DNA from: Gammaproteobacteria bacterium
GTDB lineage: Bacteria > Pseudomonadota > Gammaproteobacteria > Chromatiales > Chromatiaceae
Direction: 5' to 3'
DNA: 64,000 nt
NCBI GenBank assembly: GCA_011389885.1
Contig: JAABTK010000002.1
Coordinates: 21,157-85,156, forward strand
Part shown: piece by piece, positions 1-11,930 of the stretch
Layout of the letters: each line of letters begins with the position of its first letter
Numbering within the stretch: position 1 is the stretch's first letter
Position numbers and translations under genes: made by a program
The notes under the pieces: generated by a model
The model's input: only the letters and a program-made list of their open reading frames with translations
Databases searched by the model: none
Told to the model about the DNA's origin: nothing

Positions 1-202
1 CCAACGCCCCTGCCAGCGCATAACTCGCGATTCGGCCGGCGTTCAGGGCGGCCAGATAGGCCGCGAGCCGGGACGGAAGCCGTCGCACCTCGGCCGGCAG
101 CGCAAACGCCAGCGCACCCACGATGCCGCCGCACATGCCGACGCAGTGCAAGGTGCTAAACAGGCCGACCACGAAGGCCAGCGGTAAAGAAAGGTCGTTC
201 AT
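1..202 (-). CDS. TauE/SafE-type membrane protein, N-terminal part only
   Basis: The visible 67 residues begin at an ATG at 202 and run off the left edge. They start MNDLSLPLAFVVGLFSTLHC and continue VGMCGGIVGALAFALP. The G-L-x-S-x-H-C-x-G-M-C-G-G pattern is the hallmark of the sulfite exporter TauE/SafE (DsbD_2/UreH-like) membrane family. In proteobacteria this family often lies beside cbb3 oxidase assembly genes. The first transmembrane segment covers roughly residues 5-30 and contains the paired cysteines. Exact substrate cannot be told: members have been linked to metal or thiol handling across the inner membrane. It is divergent from tusE, with a 204-base gap between the two starts. Confidence 0.75.
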   Translation of the reverse strand, partial: MNDLSLPLAFVVGLFSTLHCVGMCGGIVGALAFALPAEVRRLPSRLAAYLAALNAGRIASYALAGAL

Positions 203-357
203 AAGATCGCCCGCACGGGCCGCCGGAATCCGAGCCGAGCCCCACTTTAGCGGAACCGACCCCGCCGCCGGAAGGCAAAAACGCAACCCAGGCCTTTTCA
301 TTACAATTAAAATGGTAGAAGGACCCGCACCACAGGCCTTAGAATCACTCCAAGTTC

Positions 358-374
358 CCGAGTTATTTACTCGG
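358..374. other. Small hairpin upstream of tusE
   Basis: CCGAG and CTCGG flank a 7-base A/T-rich loop, giving a perfect 5-bp stem 32 bases before the tusE ATG. It could be an operator or a leader hairpin. The sequence does not say which, and the stem is short enough to be chance. Confidence 0.25.
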
Positions 375-406
375 ATATTACCCAACCATAAGACCGGAGA
401 CAGACC

Positions 407-706
407 ATGAGCGTGGAAATCCCAGAACGAGACGGCGACGGCTACCTAACCGACATGAACAAATGGACCCCCGAAATCGGCCGCGCCATGGCCGAGGCCG
501 ACGGCATCGAACTCGACGACACCAAGTGGAACCAGATCCTGCAGGCGCGTGAGTACTACGAAGAAAACTCCGTGGTGCCGCCCATCCGTAAGTTCGCGAA
601 GTACCTCGGCGAGAACCAAAAGGAAATGTTCAAGCTGTGGTTGACCGGCCCGATGAAGCCCATCACCAAGTACGGCGGCCTGCCCAAGCCCACCGGTTGC
701 GTCTAG
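407..706 (+). CDS. tusE: TusE/DsrC/DsvC family sulfur relay protein
   Basis: This 99-residue protein has the size and layout of the TusE/DsrC family: an N-terminal DGYLTDMNKW segment, a central helical part, and the invariant tail GLPKPTGCV. The penultimate cysteine (Cys98) carries the persulfide in sulfur relay, either to TusBCD/MnmA for tRNA 2-thiouridine or in dissimilatory sulfur oxidation. True DsrC proteins have a second cysteine ten residues upstream. Here that position is Lys88, so the protein looks like a single-cysteine TusE-type carrier and not a partner of DsrAB. It stands alone, convergent with glnB. The ATG at 407 is the only sensible start. Confidence 0.88.
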   Translation: MSVEIPERDGDGYLTDMNKWTPEIGRAMAEADGIELDDTKWNQILQAREYYEENSVVPPIRKFAKYLGENQKEMFKLWLTGPMKPITKYGGLPKPTGCV

Positions 707-800
707 CAACAGAACCGGCGGCAACCCCCGAGGGATCAGTGGGCCTGCAGCTCGGACCGCCTTCGGACCCGACTGTAGTCTCCATCGATCGCGGTGCATG

Positions 801-828
801 AAAAACGGAGGGGACCCAAACCCCTCCG
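801..828 (-). terminator. Intrinsic terminator after glnB
   Basis: CGGAGGGG (806-813) pairs with CCCCTCCG (821-828) around a 7-base loop. Five A residues at 801-805 become a U tract on the minus strand. This is a rho-independent terminator for the nadE...glnB transcript, ending just 6 bases beyond the glnB stop. The stem also lies between convergent tusE and glnB. Confidence 0.75.
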
Positions 829-834
829 GCATCC

Positions 835-2884
<2,050 letters not shown>

Positions 2885-2894
2885 CAACAGACCG

Positions 2895-4508
2895 CTAGAA
2901 GCCGTTGGTCAAGGGATAGCGCCGGTCGCGCCCGAAGGCGCGGCGGGTGATCCGCACGCCGGGCGGGGCTTGGCGCCTTTTGTATTCATTGCGGGTCACC
3001 AGGCCCGCCACCCGCATCACCAACGCCTCGTCGAAGCCTTGGGCGACGATCTCGGCCTGCGATTGATCCAGCTCCACATGCCGGATCAGGATCTGGTCCA
3101 GCACCTCGTAGGGCGGCAGCGAGTCGCTGTCCTGTTGATCCGGGGCCAGTTCAGCGGACGGCGGCCGCTCGATCACCCGCCGCGGGACCACCTCGGCGTC
3201 GCGATTGCGGTATTCCGCTAGCCGGTAGACCATGGTTTTCAACACGTCACTCAAGGGCGCAAAGCCGCCGGCCATATCGCCGTAGAGGGTGGCGTAGCCC
3301 ACGGAGACCTCGCTCTTATTGCCGGTGGTGAGCAAAATCCTACCCTTTTTGTTGCTAATGGCCATCAACACGATGCCGCGACAGCGGGCCTGGATGTTCT
3401 CCTCGGTGACATCGGGCTCCAGGCCCCGAAACTCCGCCTTCAGCATTTCGAGAAAGGCATCAAAGGCCGGCTCTATGGGGATGGTGCGGTGGAACACGCC
3501 CAGGGTCTCGGCCTGCCGGATCGCATCCTCAATACTCATGTCCGCCGTATAGCGCGAGGGCATCAGCACCACATCCACCTGATCCGCGCCCAGCGCGTCC
3601 ACCGCGATGGCCAGGGTCACCGCCGAATCGATGCCGCCGGAGAGGCCGAGGACCGCGCCCTTAAAGCCATTTTTGCGCGCATAGTCCCGCACCCCTAACA
3701 CCAAGGCGCGGTAGATGCCCTCTTCCTCGGAGGTCCCCGGGGCGATCGCCGCGGGTTTGGGCGCATAGCGGCCGCGGGCCTCGGAGAATTCGGCCACGCC
3801 GTTGCACTCGTCGAAGAAGCAGAGCCGCTGGCTCAGTTCGCCCTCGGCGCTCATCACGAAGGATCCGCCGTCGAACACCAGCTCATCCTGCCCGCCCACC
3901 AAATTTACATACACAATCGGAACCCCGGCCTCAGTGGCCCGCTTGCGCAGCAGCTCCTCACGCTCCGGGGCCTTGCCCGAGTGAAAGGGCGAGGCGTTGA
4001 GGTTGAGCAGGAGCTTGGCGCCCGCGGCCACCGCCTTCCCGGCGGGCTCCTGAAACCAAATGTCCTCGCAAATGGTGATCCCCACCGCCACGCCGTGGAT
4101 GTCCACCACGCAGGGTCCGCCGCCAGGCTCGAAATAGCGCTTTTCGTCGAACACCGAGTAGTTGGGCAACAACGCCTTGTGGTATTCGCCCACGATCCGG
4201 CCGTCCCGAATCACCCCCGCCGCGTTATAGCGTTTGCCCGCGCGCCAGCGGGGATAGCCCAGGATCAGGTCGATGCCGACGGCCTCGGCGCACAGCCGAT
4301 CCAGGGCCTGCTCCACCCGCCCCGCCATCTCGTTGCGCAACAGCAGATCCTCCGGCGGATAGCCGGTAAGGGTGAGTTCCGGAAACACCACCGCCTGGGC
4401 GCCCTGCGCGTCCCGGGCATGGCGGGCGGCCTCCAGCACGCGCTGGGCGTTGCCGGCGATGTCGCCCACCAGGAGATTGATTTGGGCCAGGGCGATGCGC
4501 AGATTCAT
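2895..4508 (-). CDS. nadE: Glutamine-dependent NAD+ synthetase
   Basis: This 537-residue enzyme makes NAD+ from deamido-NAD+, ATP and glutamine. It has an N-terminal CN-hydrolase glutaminase domain (residues 1-250) with Glu44 in FPELTLTGYPPED, a lysine in EYHKALLPNY and the nucleophilic cysteine in ITICEDIWF. The C-terminal synthetase domain has the PP-loop GLSGGIDSAV and TTGNKSEVSVGYATLYGDMA. The start MNLRIALAQIN at 4508 was chosen over an ATG seven codons upstream because it matches the family N-terminus. The gene lies upstream of glnB, with a TMTC-like gene between. Its first 70 codons are duplicated in the chimera at 7545-7862. Confidence 0.96.
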   Translation of the reverse strand: MNLRIALAQINLLVGDIAGNAQRVLEAARHARDAQGAQAVVFPELTLTGYPPEDLLLRNEMAGRVEQALDRLCAEAVGIDLILGYPRWRAGKRYNAAGVIRDGRIVGEYHKALLPNYSVFDEKRYFEPGGGPCVVDIHGVAVGITICEDIWFQEPAGKAVAAGAKLLLNLNASPFHSGKAPEREELLRKRATEAGVPIVYVNLVGGQDELVFDGGSFVMSAEGELSQRLCFFDECNGVAEFSEARGRYAPKPAAIAPGTSEEEGIYRALVLGVRDYARKNGFKGAVLGLSGGIDSAVTLAIAVDALGADQVDVVLMPSRYTADMSIEDAIRQAETLGVFHRTIPIEPAFDAFLEMLKAEFRGLEPDVTEENIQARCRGIVLMAISNKKGRILLTTGNKSEVSVGYATLYGDMAGGFAPLSDVLKTMVYRLAEYRNRDAEVVPRRVIERPPSAELAPDQQDSDSLPPYEVLDQILIRHVELDQSQAEIVAQGFDEALVMRVAGLVTRNEYKRRQAPPGVRITRRAFGRDRRYPLTNGF

Positions 4509-5002
4509 AGGGCGAACTCCAAAAATCAAGGCAGGATTACAGCATATCCGCGATGCTCCGGGGGAGCCTCCGCAGGCGATCGCCTATCGCCACCCCCGCA
4601 GAGCCCCCCCAATTCTACATGACTAGGGAGGCCCGTCGCCACCAGCGGAAACGGACCAGGGGCCGCATCGAATAACGCCCCATCCTAACATGGAACAAGC
4701 GGCCTCCGGCCTTTGCAACACCTTCCACGGCCTAGCAAGGGCAAGATAGCGGACCAGGATTTCCCTTCAAGCAGCAACGGGGCTTTCAAGAAATTGATCT
4801 GGTGGCTTCGTTGCGCTTCGCGTCGCGTCGCAGCGTGATGGCCTACTTCAACCGAACCGGCATCACCGCATTATAGGGCTTGACGTTGCGACATATTCAC
4901 AGATAGGACTCCCTGTACGATTCCTTGGCGCTCTGTCGTTCTGCGAGAGCCTACCTTTGAATGCCTGCGGCTGCCCTTCCGCAGAGTCACTGCGGTTTTA
5001 AG
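4509..5002. other. Intergenic, no gene recognised
   Basis: No open frame with coding character or recognised RNA was found in these roughly 490 bases upstream of nadE. It should hold the nadE promoter, but no convincing -35/-10 pair was seen. Confidence 0.4.
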
Positions 5003-5250
5003 ATGATGGAACACCAAAATAATTCGTTGGCGAAAAAAGCTTCCAGTGCCGGACTCGCAGTTTTTGCGCAACAGAGCGCCGGGTATATCGGCCCCGGCTT
5101 AGGGGCGGGTGCGATAGGGGGTGATGCTCGGGGTCACTTTATCAATATTCTTAGCGATCTTTGCAATTGCTTGGTATCCGATAAAGCGATTTTTGAGGAA
5201 AAGAAAAGATGCAAGAAAAGGATCGGATCGCGACTGGTATAATTCCGCCG
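5003..5250 (+). pseudogene. Frameshifted small membrane protein with Y-I-G-P-G-L-G motif
   Basis: In one frame the sequence from the ATG at 5003 ends in SAGYIGPGLGAGAIG. In the next frame it continues as VMLGVTLSIFLAIFAIAWYP and then IKRFLRKRKDARKG. Joined, they form the common small envelope protein with a YIGPG motif, one transmembrane helix and a basic tail. The break falls in a run of five G at about 5114-5119, where four G would restore the frame. It may be a real mutation or a sequencing error. The N-terminus is also a poor signal peptide, and no stop follows the basic tail in that frame, so decay is likely. The right edge is approximate. It is antisense to its neighbours and lies upstream of nadE. 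Function of the family is unknown. Confidence 0.5.
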
Positions 5251-5361
5251 AAATCGCCGAAAAGGAGAGATGTCACCTCTGCCCGTTGAGGCTGCTGGCG
5301 ACAGCCGACTGGAGCGCCGCGACGCGCGAAACCCGAGGAGGCCGTGTTAGCCCTGCGGGCT

Positions 5362-7542
5362 CTAACGGGAACGATCTTCATCGCCGCCGCACCGCTTGTC
5401 CTCAGCACCTTGAGGCCTGGTTTTCAGGCGGTCCCGCTGATGAGAAAGGCTTACGGAGATCCCGGGATTCTTTCCAGAAAAAGCCTCTTCAACTTGCCTC
5501 GAATACGCGAGCGCTGCACAGACCCCTTCCGCTCCGGCCACCCACTCTACTTGCGCCGATGCCAGGGCCGGATTCGGAGCGGCGGTCAAGGCCTGCCGAA
5601 AATGATTTCGCGCCCGTTCGGGTTCGCCTGAAAAAAGAAAGGCTTTCCCCACTTCGTTCCGAATCTCCGTTTTATATTGCCTTCCGAAGTATTGCAGAGC
5701 GGGATTCTCAAAAAGGGCGCCCCAAATAGCTGCCAGTTCGGAATAAGTCAGGTTCGGAATACGCCCCCGATAGACTTTCTCGGAGAGCTTTTTAACGGCG
5801 GCGTAGGCATAGGCGGTGAACGCCCCCTCCCGTGCGGATCGCACCAGGGGATCGATGAAATCGGAGTGGCTCGGATCGTCGCCGGGCGGCGCGAAATTTG
5901 CGTGCAAGGCCGCCAACCGCATATCCAACGGATTGGCTTGGAGCCCCTGAGCGATCACCTGCAACGCCTCCTTTGATTTTCCTATGCGCTTAAATATGCT
6001 CGCGATGGACAACACGCTATCGATATTTTGCGGCGCAAGCCGGAAGGCTTGGCGGAAGACCGCAAGGGCCTTTTCCTCCTTTCCTAGCGAAAGGAGGAGC
6101 TTCCCTAACGCCAAGCGGGCGGGGCCATGGTTGGGGCTGGCGGAAACCGCCAGCTCGTAATGGCGTTGCGCCGCCTCCAGGCTCCCGCTGGCGGCAAAGA
6201 TTCTACCCAGGTTTAGATGGGCAATGCCCACCTCTCCAGGATCCCGCTCGACGGGACGGGTCCACAAGCTCAGGTCGTCACGCCACCATTCGGCGTTGAC
6301 ACGGGCCTGCCAGGAGAATAGGCTCAAGACGAAGAAGAACAACGCATACGGGAATATCCGCTTTACGTTCGAAGAAAGACGCTCGACCCACGCGGTCCCG
6401 CCATAGACGATCAAAAGATACATCGGCATCAAAGGGACATAGGGAAAGCGATCGGCGTAGGTAAGCAGCGGCACCTTCACGACCCCCAAGGCAGGGAGCA
6501 GGGCCAGAAACGAGTACCCGATAAGCAAAGCAAGACCTCGTCTCCCCCGGGTCCACAGAAAAACCCCCAGTAACAGCACAGCCGGGATCAGACCAAAAGC
6601 AATCCATGCATACCATTCCCAATCAATAATCCAGGCGGGGTAAGGGTAATAGGTAGACAGATCAAACGGAAAAAAGAAACGCGAAATATAAAAGAATATA
6701 GCATACCCTGCGGTTGCGAACCGTTCCAACGCGCTGGCCTCGACATGATATTGGCTATCCGCTACCGCACTCGATATTACAAAAACGACGACCGCAGCGA
6801 ATAAAACCAATACTCGATGGCGAATAAGCGAATCGATCACCGCTTTCTTGAGTTCGCCGGGGGTCTGCGTGGATGCGCGGTAAATGTCAATCATCAGGAG
6901 GGCCACCGGCAACGAAACCGCCATCGGCTTGGACAACAAAGACAACACCCCTGCTATCAGATAGAGGGCGCGCCACCGCTCCCTGGGGTCAAAGATCCAT
7001 TGCAGATAAAAGACCACTGAACCAAAATAGAAAAAGGCAAACAGCACATCCTTTCGCTCGGAAATCCAGGACACGGATTCCACATGCTGCGGGTGGACCA
7101 GGAAGAGCAAGCCTGCCGCGAATAGCCACCCGTTATTCCTTAACCTCCAGATGCCGGGGTTTTTTCCGTTACGAACCGCTCCTAAGCGTAAAAGATCCCG
7201 CAACAGAAAGACCACAAGCACGCTGGCTCCTAAATGGAGCAACACGTTATGAATCTTGTATGGCACCGGGTTATCGCCCCACAATTGCACATCCAGGCTC
7301 AGAGAAAGCCAGGTCAAGGGCTTCCAATTGCCCCCGTGGTAGGATGAAAACATCCACAGGAGGTTATCCCACCCGAGGTCATGTATCATCCGGTTGCCGG
7401 GTATGCTGGCGACGTCGTCCCAAGTTCTAAGGAATTGATGGTCGCCGATCCCTCCGTAGGAAACCACCAGGCCAAGGGCGGCAAGCAGGGAGAAGACGAA
7501 CCAACGCGTTCCCAGCCCTCCCGCGGCTTTTGTATCCTGCAT
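5362..7542 (-). CDS. TMTC-like (DUF1736) membrane protein with TPR tail (second copy)
   Basis: About 726 residues starting MQDTKAAGGLGTRWFVF, with an SD-like AAGGAG upstream and the ATG two bases after the chimera's stop. A longer reading frame exists, but it overlaps the chimera. The membrane domain has [64 protein letters not shown] and LSKPMAVSLPVALLMIDIY. From about residue 420 onward there are TPR units (for example HLNLGRIFAASGSLEAAQRH). The C-terminal tail is longer than in the other two copies by roughly 170 residues. It is roughly 60-65% similar to the 7910-9610 copy through the membrane domain, as judged by eye. Role in transfer of lipid-linked sugar outside the membrane is inferred from the family only. 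Confidence 0.8.
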   Translation of the reverse strand: MQDTKAAGGLGTRWFVFSLLAALGLVVSYGGIGDHQFLRTWDDVASIPGNRMIHDLGWDNLLWMFSSYHGGNWKPLTWLSLSLDVQLWGDNPVPYKIHNVLLHLGASVLVVFLLRDLLRLGAVRNGKNPGIWRLRNNGWLFAAGLLFLVHPQHVESVSWISERKDVLFAFFYFGSVVFYLQWIFDPRERWRALYLIAGVLSLLSKPMAVSLPVALLMIDIYRASTQTPGELKKAVIDSLIRHRVLVLFAAVVVFVISSAVADSQYHVEASALERFATAGYAIFFYISRFFFPFDLSTYYPYPAWIIDWEWYAWIAFGLIPAVLLLGVFLWTRGRRGLALLIGYSFLALLPALGVVKVPLLTYADRFPYVPLMPMYLLIVYGGTAWVERLSSNVKRIFPYALFFFVLSLFSWQARVNAEWWRDDLSLWTRPVERDPGEVGIAHLNLGRIFAASGSLEAAQRHYELAVSASPNHGPARLALGKLLLSLGKEEKALAVFRQAFRLAPQNIDSVLSIASIFKRIGKSKEALQVIAQGLQANPLDMRLAALHANFAPPGDDPSHSDFIDPLVRSAREGAFTAYAYAAVKKLSEKVYRGRIPNLTYSELAAIWGALFENPALQYFGRQYKTEIRNEVGKAFLFSGEPERARNHFRQALTAAPNPALASAQVEWVAGAEGVCAALAYSRQVEEAFSGKNPGISVSLSHQRDRLKTRPQGAEDKRCGGDEDRSR

Positions 7543-7544
7543 CT

Positions 7545-7862
7545 TCAACCCGCCAACTCCTTTATTCCGCTCCCCATCTCCGCCGGCGAACGCACGGTGG
7601 CCACGCCGGCGGCTTCCAGCGCGGCGAATTTGTCGGCGGCGGCCTCGGCGCACCGACGATCCTGGGCCTGCTGCACCCGCTCCGCCATTTCATTGCGCAG
7701 TAACAGGTTCTCCGGCGGATAGCCGGTAGGGGTGAGTTCCGGAAACACCACCGCCGGGGCGCCCTGCGCGTCCCGGGCATGGCGGGCGGCCTCCAGCTCG
7801 CGCTGAGCGTCGCCGGCGATGTCGCCCGCCAGGCGATTGATTTGGGCTAGAGCGATCTTCAT
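7545..7862 (-). pseudogene. Chimeric fragment: nadE 5' end fused in frame to sucD 3' end
   Basis: This 105-codon open frame begins MKIALAQINRLAGDIAGDAQ and tracks NadE through FPELTPTGYPPENLLLRNEM and DRRCAEA (residues 1 to about 72). It then switches in frame to the SucD C-terminus [20 protein letters not shown]. About 62 consecutive bases (7571-7632) are identical to sucD 9633-9694, and the nadE half differs from nadE 4300-4508 by scattered substitutions. The switch falls in a GCCGCC-rich stretch present in both parents. Neither half can work: NadE lacks its nucleophile and synthetase domain, and SucD lacks its CoA and phosphohistidine parts. It is best read as the scar of a tandem duplication or single-crossover integration. 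It may still couple translation to the next gene. Confidence 0.88.
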
Positions 7863-7909
7863 TTTTAATTTTCTCTTGAAATGCGCTTGAAACGAGACCC
7901 GGCAACCGA

Positions 7910-9610
7910 TTAGCCCGAGTTTACATCTTTCTTGTCCCCAGGGCGATATCCGCCGAGGCGCATTCTTAGCGACAGTAAATTTGAATGAGTCGGCCGCGAC
8001 TCCAGTGCCCTTTCCACTACAGCAAAAGCGTGCTCAACATCGCCCAAACGAAGTAGAAGCCTAGCCGCCAAGTACATACCTTCTGAATCATCGGCCCCGT
8101 ATTCCAACATCCGCCCCACTAGCATCCTGGCCCTATCGAGTTCGCCCTCATCGATTAACAGCACGCTATAGAGGAACAGGGCGCCCAAACTCTCGGGATC
8201 CGCCTTCAATGCGGTTTGAAACTGCGCTTTCGCCTGCTCTGTTCTTCCGGCGCCCATTTCGAAAACCGCCAAATGACTGTGCGCTAATACCGAGTCCCCG
8301 GGGTTTCGCTCGGCCACCCGCTCCCATAGAGACCGATCGCTGGCCCACCAGTCCACATGTGAACGGCTCTCGAACACAAATACGATACCCACAACTCCAG
8401 ACAAGACTAAAAAGGCAAATCGACCTTTATCGCCGCCGAGATGACGGTGCAGCAACTGAACAAAGACGGGAATCAGCAAATAGAGCGTAACAAACGGGAT
8501 ATAAACAAAGCGATCTGCATAGGTCAATAACGGAACCTTCACAATACCCAAAACCGGGAAAATCGCCAGTAAGGAATATGCCGCCAGCAGGGGAAAAGCT
8601 CGTCGCCCTTTGTTCCAGAGATAGATGCAAACCCCCAACATCGCCCCGACCGACAACAGCGGCGCCCAAGCATACCATGCTCGATCCCGAATCCATGGGG
8701 GAAAAGGGTAATAAGTAGAAAGATCGAAAGGCAGGAAAAACCCGTAAAGATACCATAGTATGGCAAAACCTGCGTTTTGAGTCCTAAAAACTAGATCTTG
8801 CGCCACACCTGACTGATTTCCCCAGTTGGCGCCTATAATGATTACACCCACTAATGCCGCAAAAAGGATCAGTGTAAGGTGTCGATGAATGGACTCGAGG
8901 ACGACTCGCGACAGAGAGGAAAAGCCGGTCGCCCCGGATCGGTAAATATCGATCAGCACCAAGGCGATGGGCAAAGACATGGCCATCGGCTTGGACAGCA
9001 TCGAAAGGACGCCTGCCAGCAATGAGAGGTTTCTCCACAAGCTGCGCTGGGTGAACACCCACCGTAGATAAAAAACCACCGCCGCCAAATAGAAAAAAGC
9101 GAACAATACGTCTTTGCGTTCGGAAATCCAAACCACGGATTCCACATGCTGCGGATGAAAAAGGAAAAGCAGGCCGCCCGCGAAAGCCCACCAGTTGCGC
9201 TGTAAAGACCAGGCGTCGCGATCTATTCCAGTCCGCAGCGCACCCAGTTTCATTAGATCTCGAAGCAGGAAGACCACCAGGGTGCTCGACCCTAAATGCA
9301 GCAATATATTATGCACCTTGAACGGGAGCGGATGGACTCCCCAAATCGTCGCATCAAGGCTCAAGGAAAACCAAGTCAACGGCTTCCAGTTGCCCCCCTG
9401 CATTGTAGAGAACATCCAATGCAAGCTTTCCCAACTCAGCGCATGGATTCGAGCATTGTCTTTGATCCCCGAGACGTCATCCCAAGTTCGGAGAAATTGA
9501 TGATCGGCAATCCCCCCGAAGATCAGTACTAAACCGGCAACCGCAATCAGCAAGAAAGCAACCCAACGTTGGCCCAGGTTTGGGTCAGCGGCTTGCGGGG
9601 GGATGCTCAC
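7910..9610 (-). CDS. TMTC-like (DUF1736) membrane protein with TPR tail (first copy)
   Basis: A 566-residue protein with a GTG start at 9610 that overlaps the sucD stop codon by four bases (GTGA), so translation is coupled to sucD. The order is cytoplasmic N-terminus, a first membrane helix near residues 15-33, the acidic motif [65 protein letters not shown], further membrane helices to about residue 420, then TPR helices ([20 protein letters not shown] and two more). It is the close paralogue of the copy at 5362-7542. Insertion directly behind sucD is unusual because sucCD normally ends with sucD. Function is not known. A GT-C glycosyltransferase fold is inferred. Confidence 0.8.
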   Translation of the reverse strand: MSIPPQAADPNLGQRWVAFLLIAVAGLVLIFGGIADHQFLRTWDDVSGIKDNARIHALSWESLHWMFSTMQGGNWKPLTWFSLSLDATIWGVHPLPFKVHNILLHLGSSTLVVFLLRDLMKLGALRTGIDRDAWSLQRNWWAFAGGLLFLFHPQHVESVVWISERKDVLFAFFYLAAVVFYLRWVFTQRSLWRNLSLLAGVLSMLSKPMAMSLPIALVLIDIYRSGATGFSSLSRVVLESIHRHLTLILFAALVGVIIIGANWGNQSGVAQDLVFRTQNAGFAILWYLYGFFLPFDLSTYYPFPPWIRDRAWYAWAPLLSVGAMLGVCIYLWNKGRRAFPLLAAYSLLAIFPVLGIVKVPLLTYADRFVYIPFVTLYLLIPVFVQLLHRHLGGDKGRFAFLVLSGVVGIVFVFESRSHVDWWASDRSLWERVAERNPGDSVLAHSHLAVFEMGAGRTEQAKAQFQTALKADPESLGALFLYSVLLIDEGELDRARMLVGRMLEYGADDSEGMYLAARLLLRLGDVEHAFAVVERALESRPTHSNLLSLRMRLGGYRPGDKKDVNSG

Positions 9611-10476
9611 AATAGGAGTTCTCCCATCCGCCTCCCCATCTCCGCCGGCGAACGCACGGTGGCCACGCCGGCGGCTTCCAGCGCGGCGAATTTGCTGGCG
9701 GCGGCGCCCTTGCCGCCGCTGACGATGGCGCCGGCGTGGCCCATGCGCTTGCCGGAGGGGGCGGTGACGCCGGCGATATAGGCCACCACCGGCTTGCTCA
9801 CATGGGCCTGGATGTATTCCGCGGCGTCTTCTTCGGCGCTGCCGCCGATCTCGCCCACCAGGATGATGCCCTCGGTCTGGGGGTCCTGTTCAAAGCGTTC
9901 GAGGCAGTCGATGAAGCTCAGGCCATGGATCGGGTCGCCGCCGATGCCGACGCAGGTGCTTTGGCCCAGGCCGGCTTGGGTGGTCTGATGCACCGCCTCA
10001 TAGGTGAGGGTGCCGGAGCGGGAGACGATGCCGATCTTGCCCGGTTGATGGATGGCGCCCGGCATGATGCCGATTTTGCATGCCCCGGGGGTGATCAGAC
10101 CCGGGCAGTTGGGGCCGACGAGGGCCGCGTCGGAGCCGGCCAGCGCGGCCTTGACCTTGAGCATGTCGAGCACCGGGATGCCCTCGGTGATGCAGGCGAT
10201 CACCCGAATGCCGGCGTCCGCGGCCTCCAGGATGGCGTCCGCGGCGAAGGCGGCGGGCACATAGATCATGCTGGCATCGGCGCCGGTGTCTTGCACCGCT
10301 TGCTGCACGGTGTCGAACACCGGCAGCCCCAGGTGTTGCTGGCCGCCCTTGCCGGGGGTCACGCCGCCCGTCATGCGGGTGCCGTAGGCGATGGCCTGTT
10401 CGGAGTGGAAGGTCCCCTGCTTGCCGGTGAAACCCTGGCAGATGACTTTGGTGTCTTTGTCGATCAGTATGCTCAC
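9607..10476 (-). CDS. sucD: Succinyl-CoA ligase, alpha subunit
   Basis: The 289-residue product from a GTG start at 10476 matches the usual SucD length. It begins [20 protein letters not shown], the CoA-binding Rossmann start, and carries [11 protein letters not shown]. The phosphorylated histidine lies in [12 protein letters not shown] near residue 246. With SucC it interconverts succinyl-CoA and succinate with substrate-level ATP/GTP formation in the TCA cycle. AGGA lies about 9 bases upstream of the GTG. Longer in-frame starts are rejected because they add unrelated sequence. It lies 125 bases after sucC. Its last 30 codons are repeated in the chimera at 7545-7862. Confidence 0.97.
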   Translation of the reverse strand: MSILIDKDTKVICQGFTGKQGTFHSEQAIAYGTRMTGGVTPGKGGQQHLGLPVFDTVQQAVQDTGADASMIYVPAAFAADAILEAADAGIRVIACITEGIPVLDMLKVKAALAGSDAALVGPNCPGLITPGACKIGIMPGAIHQPGKIGIVSRSGTLTYEAVHQTTQAGLGQSTCVGIGGDPIHGLSFIDCLERFEQDPQTEGIILVGEIGGSAEEDAAEYIQAHVSKPVVAYIAGVTAPSGKRMGHAGAIVSGGKGAAASKFAALEAAGVATVRSPAEMGRRMGELLL

Positions 10477-10601
10477 GATGCGGAATCCTGTTTCAATGCG
10501 GTTGGGCGGGCTGTCGATGGCTCGGGTGTCGGGGTTTGCGCCGGGCTTTGCAGCGCCCCCGGACCGATTCAAGCCGCGACCGCCCGGCCGAGGGAAGGCG
10601 T

Positions 10602-11765
10602 TCAGCCCCGGGCCGCGGCCACCGCCTTTTCGGCGGCCTCGCTGAGATCGGCGGCGGTGGTGATGGCGAGACCGCTGGCGGTCAAGATCTGCAACCCCTC
10701 GGCCGCTTTGGTGCCCTCCAAGCGCACCACCACCGGCGCCTTTACGCCCACTTCCTTCACTGCCTGCAGGATGCCCTCGGCGATCAGGTCGCAGCGCACA
10801 ATGCCGCCGAAGATGTTCACCAGCACGGCCTGCACCTTAGCGTCGGAGAGGATCAATTTAAAGGCCTCGGCCACCCGCTCGGCGGTGGTTCCGCCGCCCA
10901 CATCCAGGAAGTTGGCCGGGCGCCCGCCCTTGAGCTGCACCAGGTCCATGGTGGCCATGGCCAGCCCAGCGCCGTTCACCATGCAACCGATGTTGCCGTC
11001 GAGGGTGATGTAATTGAGATCGTGCTCCTTGGCCTGGGACTCGCGGGCGTCCTCCTGGCTGAGGTCGCGCATAGCCGCTAGGTCCGGATGCCGATACAGG
11101 GCGTTGCCGTCGAGGCTGATTTTGGCGTCCAAGGCGATTACGCCGCCGGCCTCGGTGACCACTAGCGGATTGATCTCCACCAGGCTGGCGTCGGAGTCCA
11201 CGAACAGGTTGTAGAGCCCGAACATCACCTGTTGAAACTCTTTGATCTGCGCGCCCGCCAGCTCCAGCGCGAAGGCCAGCTTGCGGCATTGGTAAGGCTG
11301 GAGGCCGGCGGCGGGGTCGATGGTGAGGGTATGGATCCGCTCCGGCGTGTGGGCGGCGACCTCTTCGATGTTCATACCGCCGGCGCTGGAGGCCATGAAC
11401 AGGATCCGGCGACTCTCGCGGTCCACCAACGCACTCACATAGATCTCGCGGGCGATGGCGGTGGGGGCCTCGATCAGCAGGGTGTTGATGGGCAGTCCGG
11501 GTTCGCCGGTCTGCTGGGTCGCCAGGCGACCGCCGAGCAGGCGCCGGGCCTCCGCCTCCACCTGATCCAGCGAATCCGCCAGCACCACCCCGCCCGCCTT
11601 GCCGCGTCCCCCGGCATGCACTTGGGCCTTCACCATCCAACGGCCGCCGCCGAGGGACTGGGCGGCCTCGCGGGCCTCGGCGACCGAAGCGGCCGGACGC
11701 CCGGCTGGAACCGGGATGCCGGCGCGCTCGAAGAGCTGTTTGGACTGGTACTCGTGAAGGTTCAT
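10602..11765 (-). CDS. sucC: Succinyl-CoA ligase, beta subunit
   Basis: The 387-residue protein begins [20 protein letters not shown], the standard SucC start, at 11765. An N-terminal ATP-grasp domain includes [18 protein letters not shown]. The C-terminal CoA-ligase domain has [21 protein letters not shown] and [16 protein letters not shown]. It binds the nucleotide and, with SucD, catalyses the succinyl-CoA synthetase step of the TCA cycle. Thirty-four extra codons upstream are open but lack family similarity. First gene of the sucCD unit. No obvious promoter was seen in the 165 bases upstream. Confidence 0.97.
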   Translation of the reverse strand: MNLHEYQSKQLFERAGIPVPAGRPAASVAEAREAAQSLGGGRWMVKAQVHAGGRGKAGGVVLADSLDQVEAEARRLLGGRLATQQTGEPGLPINTLLIEAPTAIAREIYVSALVDRESRRILFMASSAGGMNIEEVAAHTPERIHTLTIDPAAGLQPYQCRKLAFALELAGAQIKEFQQVMFGLYNLFVDSDASLVEINPLVVTEAGGVIALDAKISLDGNALYRHPDLAAMRDLSQEDARESQAKEHDLNYITLDGNIGCMVNGAGLAMATMDLVQLKGGRPANFLDVGGGTTAERVAEAFKLILSDAKVQAVLVNIFGGIVRCDLIAEGILQAVKEVGVKAPVVVRLEGTKAAEGLQILTASGLAITTAADLSEAAEKAVAAARG

Positions 11766-11930
11766 GCGTGAACGCCCCCTGAACGAAAAAGGTGGTATTT
11801 GTAGCTCAATTCGGCCCTGGACGCAAAACGGCCGCGTGCGGCAAACAGGCTTGATCCGCCAACGCAAGCGTCGCGGCGGGTCTCAGCCGAGCCCTGGGGG
11901 CGGCCGCGAAAGGCCATGACCCGGCTGCGA

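Noticed and set aside
5121..5729. 202-codon plus-strand frame
   Set aside because: Only its first 35 codons resemble a real protein (the shifted half of the small membrane protein). The rest is antisense to the TMTC-like gene's 3' end.
9736..11013. 425-codon plus-strand frame across sucD and sucC
   Set aside because: Antisense shadow of two conserved enzymes. Composition is typical of out-of-frame high-GC DNA.
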